From: Pseudomonas_T sp032052615
Lineage (GTDB): Bacteria; Pseudomonadota; Gammaproteobacteria; Pseudomonadales; Pseudomonadaceae
NCBI GenBank assembly: GCA_032052615.1
Contig: DAMBWF010000003.1
Location: 62,001-126,000, forward strand
DNA length: 64,000 bases
Direction: 5' to 3'
Part shown: positions 56,903-64,000 of the stretch, piece after piece
How positions within the stretch are numbered: position 1 is the first letter of the stretch
Layout of the letters: each line of letters starts with the position of its first letter
Made by a program: the position numbers and the translations under genes
Notes under the pieces: model-generated
Seen by the model: only the letters and a program-made list of their open reading frames with translations
What the model was told of the DNA's origin: nothing
The model's database searches: none

Positions 56903-57466
56903 ATGTCCGTGATCAACACGCAAATCAAGCCCTTCAAAGCGCAAGCGTTCAAGGCCGGCAAGTTCATCGAGGTGAGCGACGCCGATCTGAAAGGCAAATG
57001 GTCCGTGTTCTTCTTCTACCCGGCCGACTTCACCTTCGTCTGCCCGACCGAACTGGGCGACGTCGCCGACCATTACGAAGAGTTCCAGAAAATCGGCGTG
57101 GAGATTTTCTCCGTGTCCACCGACACCCACTTCACCCACAAGGCCTGGCACGACAGCTCTGAGACCATCGGCAAGATCCAGTACGCCATGCTCGGTGACC
57201 CGACCCTGCAGATCAGCCGTAACTTCGAAGTGCTGCGCGAAGACCAGGGCCTGGCCAACCGCGGGACCTTCATCGTCGACCCGGACGGCATCATCCAGGC
57301 CGTGGAAATCACCGCCGAAGGCATCGGTCGCGATGCGTCCGACCTGCTGCGCAAGGTGAAGGCCGCCCAGTATGTCGCCAGCCACCCGGGCGAAGTCTGC
57401 CCGGCCAAGTGGAAGGAAGGCGAAGCCACCCTGGCTCCGTCCCTGGATCTGGTCGGCAAGATCTAA
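56903..57466 (+). CDS. ahpC: Alkyl hydroperoxide reductase subunit C (peroxiredoxin)
   Basis: A 187-residue typical 2-Cys peroxiredoxin. The peroxidatic Cys47 is in FVCPTE and the resolving Cys166 in EVCPAKW. It reduces hydrogen peroxide and organic hydroperoxides and is recycled by AhpF, encoded 126 bp downstream. AAGGAG precedes the ATG. A -10-like TAAGAT is seen at 56870 but no convincing -35. I could not find a full OxyR site (four ATAG/CTAT half-sites) in the 149-bp leader. Confidence 0.98.
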   Translation: MSVINTQIKPFKAQAFKAGKFIEVSDADLKGKWSVFFFYPADFTFVCPTELGDVADHYEEFQKIGVEIFSVSTDTHFTHKAWHDSSETIGKIQYAMLGDPTLQISRNFEVLREDQGLANRGTFIVDPDGIIQAVEITAEGIGRDASDLLRKVKAAQYVASHPGEVCPAKWKEGEATLAPSLDLVGKI

Positions 57467-57592
57467 GCGACACCCCTCGCGGCGGGCGGCGCTGCCGTCC
57501 GTCCGCACACCCGAACCCCCTCGCCCTCATGGGGTGGATGCCCGCCATCCGCCAGGGGGTTCCCTTGCCCGTCATTCCTAGGAGTCGCACGC

Positions 57593-59149
57593 ATGTTGGA
57601 CGCCAACCTGAAGTCCCAGTTGAAAGCCTACCTGGAAAAGGTCACCCAGCCGTTCGAGATCGTCGCGTCCCTCGATGACAGCGACAAATCCCGCGAGCTC
57701 AAGGGCTTGCTGGACGATATCGTCGGCTTGACCGACAAGATCACCCTGAAGACCGACGGCGACGACGCCCGCAAGCCGTCGTTCGCCCTGAATCGCCCCG
57801 GTGCCGATATCGGCCTGCGGTTCGCCGGCATCCCCATGGGCCATGAATTCACCTCCCTGGTGCTCGCCCTGCTGCAAGTGGGCGGCCATCCTTCCAAGGA
57901 AAGCGCCGAGCTGCTGGATCAAGTGCGCAACCTGGACGGCGAATACCACTTCGAAACCTATTTCTCCCTGTCCTGCCAGAACTGCCCGGACGTGGTGCAG
58001 GCGTTGAACCTGATGGCGGTGCTGAACCCCAACGTGCGTCACGTGGCCATCGACGGCGCGCTGTTCCAGAACGAGGTCAGCGAGCGGCAGATCATGTCCG
58101 TGCCGAGCATCTACCTGAATGACGAGCCGTTCGGCCAGGGCCGCATGGGCATCGCCGAAATCGTCGCCAAGCTGGACACCGGCGCCTCCGCCCGGGACGC
58201 CGAGAAGCTCAACGCCAAGGCACCGTTCGATGTGCTGATTGTCGGCGGCGGACCGGCCGGCGCGGCGGCGGCCATCTACGCCGCCCGCAAGGGTATTCGC
58301 ACCGGCGTGGCCGCCGAGCGCTTCGGCGGCCAGGTGCTGGACACCCTGGCCATCGAGAACTTCATCTCGGTGCCGGAGACCGAGGGGCCGAAACTGGCCC
58401 GGGCGCTGGAAGAGCATGTCAAGGCCTACGAGGTCGACGTGATGAACCTGCAGCGCGCCGCCAGCCTGACCCCCGCCAGCGAAGCCGGCGGCCTGCATGA
58501 AGTGGCCTTCGCCAGCGGCGCCACCCTCAAGGCGAAGACCGTGATCCTCGCCACCGGTGCCCGCTGGCGCGAAATGAACGTGCCCGGCGAGCAGGAGTAC
58601 CGGGGTCGCGGGGTCGCCTACTGCCCCCACTGCGACGGCCCGTTGTTCAAGGGCAAGCGGGTGGCGGTGATCGGCGGCGGCAACTCCGGGGTCGAGGCGG
58701 CCATCGACCTGGCCGGTATCGTCGCCCAGGTGACCTTGCTGGAGTTCGACAGCAAGCTGCGCGCCGACGCCGTGCTGCAGAAGAAGCTCTACAGCCTGCC
58801 CAACGTGACGGTGATCACCAGCGCGTTGACCAGCGAGGTGAAGGGCGACGGCCAGAAGGTCACCGGCCTGGTGTACAAGGACCGCAACTCCGACGCCTTC
58901 GTCAGCCTGGAGCTGGAGGGCATCTTCGTGCAGATCGGCCTGCTGCCCAACTCCGACTGGCTCAAGGGCACGGTGGAGCTGAGCCCGCGCGGCGAGATCA
59001 TCGTCGATGCCCGGGGCGAGACCTCACTGCCTGGCGTGTTCGCCGCCGGCGACGTGACCACGGTGCCGTACAAGCAGATCGTGATCGCCGTGGGCGAGGG
59101 CGCCAAGGCCTCCCTGAGCGCCTTCGACCACCTGATCCGCAGCGTCTGA
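57593..59149 (+). CDS. ahpF: Alkyl hydroperoxide reductase subunit F
   Basis: A 518-residue FAD-dependent disulfide reductase. The N-terminal tandem thioredoxin-like domain holds Cys128/Cys131 (SCQNCPD). The C-terminal thioredoxin-reductase-like part has GGGPAGAAAA for FAD, the redox pair Cys344/Cys347 (YCPHCDGP), and GGGNSGVEAA for NADH. It passes electrons from NADH to AhpC. AGGAG is ten bases ahead of the ATG. A terminator follows. Confidence 0.98.
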   Translation: MLDANLKSQLKAYLEKVTQPFEIVASLDDSDKSRELKGLLDDIVGLTDKITLKTDGDDARKPSFALNRPGADIGLRFAGIPMGHEFTSLVLALLQVGGHPSKESAELLDQVRNLDGEYHFETYFSLSCQNCPDVVQALNLMAVLNPNVRHVAIDGALFQNEVSERQIMSVPSIYLNDEPFGQGRMGIAEIVAKLDTGASARDAEKLNAKAPFDVLIVGGGPAGAAAAIYAARKGIRTGVAAERFGGQVLDTLAIENFISVPETEGPKLARALEEHVKAYEVDVMNLQRAASLTPASEAGGLHEVAFASGATLKAKTVILATGARWREMNVPGEQEYRGRGVAYCPHCDGPLFKGKRVAVIGGGNSGVEAAIDLAGIVAQVTLLEFDSKLRADAVLQKKLYSLPNVTVITSALTSEVKGDGQKVTGLVYKDRNSDAFVSLELEGIFVQIGLLPNSDWLKGTVELSPRGEIIVDARGETSLPGVFAAGDVTTVPYKQIVIAVGEGAKASLSAFDHLIRSV

Positions 59150-59191
59150 CCGTCCCGAGGGAGGCGCGGTCGGAGCGCCTCCCGCCCATCC

Positions 59192-59222
59192 AACGGCCCG
59201 CGCGAGCGGGCCGTTGCGTTTC
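59192..59222 (+). terminator. Rho-independent terminator after ahpF
   Basis: Stem aacggcccgc/gcgggccgtt with loop GCGA, followed by gcgttt. The T-run is short. Confidence 0.8.
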
Positions 59223-59260
59223 CGGTATCCTGCCGGCTTTCCCTTGCCAGGATGCCTTCC

Positions 59261-59791
59261 GTGGAACAGTCCCTCGTCGAACTCATCACCCTCGTCAGCT
59301 CCGGCTGCATGAGCGAAGCGGACATCACCCGCGTCGCCGCCGAGGCGGCCCAGGCTTACGCCGACCCCGACGGTTTTCTCGCCGCCAACCCCGACATCAA
59401 CTACGACGACGATTTCCCCATCCCCCTGGGGGAATGGGTCGTGGTGGGCAGCCTGCCAGACACCGTGCTGTTCCAGGCGGACCGCTACGACGAACTGTTC
59501 GAGCGGATCGCCGGCTCCTTCAGCCAGGACGTCACCTTCGCCATCAAGCCACGCCAGTTGGCCAAGGTGGATCCGCTGCGGGCGCTGAACAGCATCCAGG
59601 TGCAACTGAGCAGCCTCTACCCGGAGAAGGGCGGCTATGTGCTGGTGGATTTCAGCGAGCCCCTGGATGACGAACTGCAATGCGTGCTGGTGTACACCTG
59701 CGACCTGCCGCGGGTGATGGCCCTGGCGGTGGAGGTGGGCATCGCCGCCGCGCCCGCCTACGAGTCGTTGCGCGCCGAAAGCATGCCCTGA
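59261..59791 (+). CDS. Hypothetical protein
   Basis: A 176-residue acidic protein. The GTG at 59261 (MEQSLVELITLVSSG) has AGGA seven bases ahead; the ATG at 59252 has no room for a ribosome site. It looks globular with conserved-looking Trp/Asp stretches (INYDDDFPIPLGEWVVVG, VLVDFSEPLDDEL). I recognise no family. It is convergent with the HAD phosphatase operon. Confidence 0.8.
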   Translation: MEQSLVELITLVSSGCMSEADITRVAAEAAQAYADPDGFLAANPDINYDDDFPIPLGEWVVVGSLPDTVLFQADRYDELFERIAGSFSQDVTFAIKPRQLAKVDPLRALNSIQVQLSSLYPEKGGYVLVDFSEPLDDELQCVLVYTCDLPRVMALAVEVGIAAAPAYESLRAESMP

Positions 59792-59935
59792 GCACAGCGA
59801 GCAGGCCCATCGAAACGTCCAGGCCCGCTCCTCGCGCGCCGGCAGAACGCGTCAAGCCGAGGACGCGGGAGCCTCCATCCGTTTCGCTCGTTGAGGAACT
59901 CGCGCCTTGGGCGCATGCGGGCGTGGACGAACGCT

Positions 59936-60589
59936 TTAGCGCCAGGCGAGGATCGGCCAGCCGGCGGCCTGGGCGTGGGCGCGCAAGGCCGGGTCCGGAT
60001 TGACCGCGTGGGGGTGGTCGACCCGCTGCAACAGCGGCAGGTCATTGCGCGAATCCGAATAGAAGCTGGCGCCCCGCAGGAGCTCGCCCTGTTCGTCCAG
60101 CCAGGCCTGCAAGCGCGTCACCTTGCCGTCCCGGTAGGTGAGCACGCCACGGGTGCGGCCGCTGTAGCAGCCGTCCCGCTCCTCCAGGTCGATGGCGAGC
60201 ACGTCGTCGATGCCCAGGCGCGCGGCGATCGCGGCCACCAGGAAGCGGGCCGAGGCGGAGATCACCAGCAGGCGGTCGCCGGCCTCCCGGTGGCGCGCCA
60301 GGCAGCGGCAGGCATCCTGGTAGAACAGCGGCTCGATGACCTCTTCGACGAAAGGCTCCGCCATATAGGCCACTTCCTCCACCGTGCGCCCCACCAGGGG
60401 CGCCAGGCTGAAGGCCATGTAGTCCTCCATGGCCAGCTTGCCTTCGCCGTAAAGCGCCATCAGTTCCTCGTCGCGACGCACGAAGCGGTCCGCGTCGACC
60501 CAGCCGAGACGGGCCATGTGATGGCTCCAGAGGCTGGCGCAGTCGCCTTGGATCAGGGTCTCGTCGAGGTCGAAGATCGCCAGGGCCAT
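59936..60589 (-). CDS. HAD-IB family phosphatase (SerB-like)
   Basis: A 217-residue phosphatase. Motif I is FDLDETLIQGD (catalytic Asp7), motif II is ISASARFLVAA, motif III/IV is FYSDSRNDLPLL. This is the phosphoserine phosphatase-like HAD-IB type; substrate unknown. Its start overlaps the ATPase stop by one base (TGATG), so it is the last gene of the transport operon that starts beyond 64 kb. It likely hydrolyses a product of the imported compound. Confidence 0.92.
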   Translation of the reverse strand: MALAIFDLDETLIQGDCASLWSHHMARLGWVDADRFVRRDEELMALYGEGKLAMEDYMAFSLAPLVGRTVEEVAYMAEPFVEEVIEPLFYQDACRCLARHREAGDRLLVISASARFLVAAIAARLGIDDVLAIDLEERDGCYSGRTRGVLTYRDGKVTRLQAWLDEQGELLRGASFYSDSRNDLPLLQRVDHPHAVNPDPALRAHAQAAGWPILAWR

Positions 60590-61578
60590 CAGGCCACCTC
60601 GCGCACGGCGGCGGCATCGATGGTCAGCCGCAGGGGCTGGCCGTCGCCATAGAGGTCGTCCGCCGAGCGGTTCAACACGTCCACCAGCAATTCCACGCCA
60701 CTGGCCTCGACCCGGTAGCGGATGACATTGCCCAGCAGGCTGTGACCGCGTACCCGGGCCTCGATGCCGGTCTCGCCGCCGATGCCGATGGATTCCGGGC
60801 GGATCGCCACCCGGCCGCTCACCGGGCGGGCCAGCAGGCGGCTGGCGCTGTCCGCGTCGAGCAGGTTGTAGTTGCCGATGAAGCCGGCGGCGAAGTCGTT
60901 CGCCGGCGCGGTGTAGAGGGTCTCGGCGTCGCCGCTCTGGACGATCCGCCCGGCGTCCATCAGGACGATGCGATCGGAGAGGGTTAGCGCCTCTTCTTGG
61001 TCGTGGGTGACGAAGAGGGTGGTCAGCCCCAGTTCCCGCTGGATGCGACGGATCTGTTCCCGCAGGTGCTTGCGGATGCGCGCGTCCAGGGCCGACAGCG
61101 GCTCGTCCAGAAGCAGCAGGCGCGGCCGGGTCACCAGGGAGCGGGCCAGGGCGACCCGCTGGCACTGGCCGCCGGACAATTGGTGCGGATAGCGCCCGGC
61201 CAGGTCGCTCAGTTCCACCAGTTCCAGCACGTCGCGCACCCGGCGGTCGCGGTCGCCGGCAGCCACCTTCTGCATGCGCAGGCCGAAAGCGACATTCTGT
61301 TCCACGGTCATGTTGGGAAACAGCGCGTAGCTCTGGAACACCATGCCGATGCCGCGCTTCTGCGGCTTCAGCGGCACCAGGTCCTGGCCCTCCAGCAGAA
61401 TGCGTCCGCCATTCACCTCGGTCAGCCCGGCGATGCAGCGCAGCAGCGTGGACTTGCCGCAGCCGGAGGGGCCCAGCAGGGTGACGAACTCTCCCTGGCC
61501 GACCTCGCAGTCGATGTCGCTGAAAATGGCCGTCGCGCCGTAGCGTTTGTGCAGGCCCTGGATGCTCAGGAAACTCAT
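60589..61578 (-). CDS. ABC transporter ATP-binding protein, phosphonate/polyamine type
   Basis: A 329-residue ATPase. Walker A is GPSGCGKST, the signature LSGGQCQRVALARS, Walker B LLLLDEPLSALDA, and the H-loop FVTHDQEEAL. A C-terminal TOBE-like domain follows (about 245-329). The closest types handle 2-aminoethylphosphonate or polyamines. The start overlaps the second permease stop by four bases. Confidence 0.94.
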   Translation of the reverse strand: MSFLSIQGLHKRYGATAIFSDIDCEVGQGEFVTLLGPSGCGKSTLLRCIAGLTEVNGGRILLEGQDLVPLKPQKRGIGMVFQSYALFPNMTVEQNVAFGLRMQKVAAGDRDRRVRDVLELVELSDLAGRYPHQLSGGQCQRVALARSLVTRPRLLLLDEPLSALDARIRKHLREQIRRIQRELGLTTLFVTHDQEEALTLSDRIVLMDAGRIVQSGDAETLYTAPANDFAAGFIGNYNLLDADSASRLLARPVSGRVAIRPESIGIGGETGIEARVRGHSLLGNVIRYRVEASGVELLVDVLNRSADDLYGDGQPLRLTIDAAAVREVA

Positions 61579-62372
61579 GGCATGTCCTTGTTCAGGCGAT
61601 TGGCCGCCCAGGTGAAGACCAGTACGAAGAAGAAATAGGAGATCACCAGGGCGCTGTTGAAGTGGCCGCTGCTGTTGCGCATGTTGTTCAAGTACACCTG
61701 CAGAGTCTCGTAGCGGCTGCCCACCAGCAGGTTGGCGAAGACGAACTCGCCGAAGAGGAACGAGAACGACAGGAACAGCGACACCATCAGCCCCTTGCGC
61801 AGGTTCGGCAGCACCACCAGCAGGGCGGCCTGCCAAGTGCTGGCGCCCAGCAGGTGGGCGGCGTCCATCAGGTCGCGCAGGTTGATCGCCTGCAGGTTGT
61901 TGGCGATCGCCCGGTACATGAACGGCAGCGCCACGGTGAAGTAGCAACCGATGAGGATCCAGGGCGTGCCCACCATGGCCAGGGGGCCGGAGCCGTAGAG
62001 TTGCAGCAGGCCCACCGAGGACACCACCGGCGGCACCGCGAAGGGCAGCAGGATGAGGATGTTCATCAGCCCGTCCAGGCGCGGGAAGTGGTAGTGCACC
62101 ACGAACATCAGCGGCAGGATCACCGCCGTCGCCAGCGCCAGGGCGCCGAAGCAGACCAGCAGGGACTGGCCGAAGGCCCGCAGGAAGCGCTCGTCGCTCC
62201 ACAGCGCCAGGTACCACTTCAGGGTCAGCCCGTCCGGCAGGATGGTGGCGGACCAACTGGTGGCCAGGGAATAGAGCAGGGTGCCGGCCAGGGGCAGCAG
62301 CAAAATCAGGAATAGGCCGTAGACCACCCCCCGGTGGTAGACGCCAGTGGGCGTGATTTCAGCGCGCGACAT
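61575..62372 (-). CDS. ABC transporter permease, second
   Basis: A 265-residue inner membrane protein with six predicted helices and the coupling loop LMDAAHLLGASTWQAALLVVLPNLRKGL (EAA-type). It overlaps the first permease by 14 bp and the ATPase gene by four. Confidence 0.94.
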   Translation of the reverse strand: MSRAEITPTGVYHRGVVYGLFLILLLPLAGTLLYSLATSWSATILPDGLTLKWYLALWSDERFLRAFGQSLLVCFGALALATAVILPLMFVVHYHFPRLDGLMNILILLPFAVPPVVSSVGLLQLYGSGPLAMVGTPWILIGCYFTVALPFMYRAIANNLQAINLRDLMDAAHLLGASTWQAALLVVLPNLRKGLMVSLFLSFSFLFGEFVFANLLVGSRYETLQVYLNNMRNSSGHFNSALVISYFFFVLVFTWAANRLNKDMP

Positions 62373-63198
62373 GGTAGCTCCTCTTCAGCAGCCACTGGTG
62401 CGCGGCGGTGATCACCAGCATCAGTCCCACCAGCACCATGGCCAGGGCGCTGGCCATGTTGGGGTCGAGGAAGATATCGCCGGCCACCATCGCCGCGATG
62501 CGGATCGGCAGTACGTTGAAGTTGCCGGTGGTCAGGGCGTAGACCGTGGCGTAGGCCCCCAGGGCATTGGCCAGCAGGATGACGAAGGTGCCCAGCAGGG
62601 CTGGGGTCAGCACCGGCAGGCCGATATGCCGCCAGAACCGCCAGTGGCTTGCCCCCAACAGGGCGGCGGACTCGCGCCAGTCTTCGCGCAACGCGTCGAA
62701 GGCCGGATAGAGCAACAGCACCCCTAGGGGAATCTGGAAATAGGTGTAGAGCACGATCAGCCCGGCCTTGGAATAGAGGTTGAAGTCCTCGATCAGGCCG
62801 CTCTGTTTGAGGATCAGGGTCAGCGCGCCGTTGAACCCCAGCAGGATGATGAAGGCGAAAGCCAGGGGCACGCCGGAGAAATTACTGGTCATGGTGGAGA
62901 ACGCCATGACGAAGTCTCGCAGGCGAGAGTCCACCCGGCGCAGGGAATAGCTGCCCAGCAGCGCCACGACGATGCCGATCAGGCTCGACCAGAAGGCGAT
63001 TTGCAGGCTGTGTTTGATGGCTTGCAGGTAGAACGGCGAGGCGAATACCTCGCGAAAGTTGCCCAGGCCCCAGCCGTCCGCCGCCTCCAGGCTGTGGATC
63101 GCCACCCAGGCCAGGGGAGCGATCTGGAACAGACCGAAAACCACCGCGAACGGCAACAACCAGAGCAGCGCCAACCACTTGCTGCGCGAATGGGTCAT
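62359..63198 (-). CDS. ABC transporter permease, first
   Basis: A 279-residue inner membrane protein with six predicted helices and an EAA-type loop (DWRESAALLGASHWRFWRHIGLPVLTP). The ATG at 63198 (MTHSRSKWLALLWLLP) gives a proper first helix; the open frame from 63807 runs through the phosphatase-fold gene and is rejected. It overlaps that gene by four bases. Confidence 0.94.
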   Translation of the reverse strand: MTHSRSKWLALLWLLPFAVVFGLFQIAPLAWVAIHSLEAADGWGLGNFREVFASPFYLQAIKHSLQIAFWSSLIGIVVALLGSYSLRRVDSRLRDFVMAFSTMTSNFSGVPLAFAFIILLGFNGALTLILKQSGLIEDFNLYSKAGLIVLYTYFQIPLGVLLLYPAFDALREDWRESAALLGASHWRFWRHIGLPVLTPALLGTFVILLANALGAYATVYALTTGNFNVLPIRIAAMVAGDIFLDPNMASALAMVLVGLMLVITAAHQWLLKRSYHVAR

Positions 63199-63926
63199 GC
63201 CAGCAACTCCCGGCAATAGGGTTTGTCGTGGGGAACGCCGAGCAACTGGCAAACGGTGCCGCACAGCTCGGTCTGGCGCGGACGGGCCTCGCCGCTCAGG
63301 CTGAAGGCGTCGCCGACGATGAACAACGGTACCTCGCGCTCCTCCGGCAGCAGCCCGTTGTGGCTGCGGTCGGCGTTCATCCCGTGGTCCGCCGTTACCA
63401 GCACTTGGTACCCGGCGTCCAGCCAACCCCCCAGGTATTCCGCCAGCAGGATGTCGGCCTGCCGCGCGGCGTTGCGGTACTGGGGCGAGTCCAGCCCGTG
63501 ACGGTGACCGGCGTCGTCGATGTTCATCGGATGCACCAGGAGGAAGTTGGGCCGATGTTTCAGCCGCAGGCTTTCCGCGTCGGCGAACAGGTGGGCGTCG
63601 GGGTAGTGGTCGGCGTAATAGAAGTGGCCGTACTGGATCGGCAGCTCCGGCGCCTCGGTGCTCAGGCCGGCGGCGCGAGCGTAGTGGAACACGCTGCGCT
63701 CGCTGGATAGCCGCGAGACGCCATTGTGGACGATCCCGCTGTCCAGCGGCGGCACGCCGGTGAGGATGCATTCGTAGAGGGGCCGGGACAGCGCCGGCAG
63801 CTCGCATTGCAAGCCGTGGAGGGCACCGCGCCCGGCGGCGCAGTAAGCCTGGAGGTGGCCCAGCGCGTGCCGGGCCACCTCCAGGTTCAGGCCATCCAGT
63901 ACGACCAGGATGACGTCATGTTTCAT
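63195..63926 (-). CDS. Alkaline phosphatase-superfamily hydrolase (nucleotide pyrophosphatase-like)
   Basis: A 243-residue cytoplasmic protein with no signal peptide. Metal-site stretches of the superfamily are visible: VVLDGLNLEVAR near the N-terminus, MNIDDAGHRHG and VTADHGMNADRSHNG. The nucleophile is probably a Ser/Thr near LPALSRPLYECILTG. Related proteins split phosphodiesters or phosphonoacetate. Being intracellular and coupled to the ABC genes, it probably attacks the imported solute. Confidence 0.88.
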   Translation of the reverse strand: MKHDVILVVLDGLNLEVARHALGHLQAYCAAGRGALHGLQCELPALSRPLYECILTGVPPLDSGIVHNGVSRLSSERSVFHYARAAGLSTEAPELPIQYGHFYYADHYPDAHLFADAESLRLKHRPNFLLVHPMNIDDAGHRHGLDSPQYRNAARQADILLAEYLGGWLDAGYQVLVTADHGMNADRSHNGLLPEEREVPLFIVGDAFSLSGEARPRQTELCGTVCQLLGVPHDKPYCRELLA

Positions 63927-63935
63927 CGGAGGCGA

Positions 63936-64000
63936 TCACTGCATGTTGATGATGACGTGTTCCTGCCACAGGCGCGGCAGGCGCTTGGAGGTGGTTTCCC
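63936..64000 (-). CDS. C-terminal end of a probable ABC solute-binding protein
   Basis: Only the last 21 codons are in the window (ending TSKRLPRLWQEHVIINMQ and a TGA). The reading is in phase with nine bases to the next start, and the position at the head of the transport operon fits a periplasmic binding protein. The identity rests on context. Confidence 0.55.
   Translation of the reverse strand, partial: ETTSKRLPRLWQEHVIINMQ

Overview
The window is about 64 kb of high-GC bacterial chromosome from a Pseudomonas. Gene content and order point there: an MxtR-type symporter/kinase hybrid, rdgC beside tRNA-Val/tRNA-Asp, prc (algO) beside an EAL-CBS-GGDEF protein, and ahpCF. As I remember it, this order partly matches the PA3250-PA3271 part of P. 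aeruginosa PAO1. I could not check that, and other segments (ligA to cysK) sit elsewhere in PAO1. No phage, insertion sequence, CRISPR array or integrase was recognised.

Layout. 0-24 kb is mostly housekeeping: ligA (5' end outside the window), oligopeptidase B, a class II glutamine amidotransferase, a MoxR ATPase/VWA pair split by a GFA-family enzyme, a membrane protein/XRE pair, cysK with two Sel1-like proteins, rmuC, the sensor kinase MxtR, a GNAT acetyltransferase, and a tripartite efflux operon (EmrB-, EmrA- and OprM-like) with a LysR gene upstream. 24-29.5 kb holds a universal stress protein, an 855-bp non-coding gap with eight perfect copies of a heptamer, a transporter/acyltransferase fusion, the guanidinium exporter gene sugE behind a clear guanidine-II (mini-ykkC) riboswitch, rdgC, and tRNA-Val plus tRNA-Asp with a good sigma-70 promoter and a terminator.

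29.6-48.9 kb, between tRNA-Asp and an FKBP isomerase gene, looks accessory. It carries a bestrophin, a three-receiver hybrid kinase, a sigma-54 activator, a 52-residue KGG stress protein, DNA ligase D without a Ku gene, an orphan LuxR, a LysR divergent from an OBAP-family protein, a pyruvate-oxidase-like enzyme, a GH65 phosphorylase-like enzyme translationally coupled to a PfkB kinase, and small unknown proteins. The content suggests a stationary-phase or desiccation stress module; that function is inference.

48.9-64 kb returns to core-like genes: FKBP lipoprotein, a 200-bp stretch with four DnaA-box matches around an AT-rich tract, a YkvA protein, a coupled trio (XRE, unknown, Sel1), the c-di-GMP protein, prc, a quinone oxidoreductase, ahpC, ahpF, and a tightly overlapped minus-strand operon (binding protein, phosphatase-fold hydrolase, two permeases, ATPase, HAD phosphatase) that probably imports and hydrolyses an organophosphorus compound.
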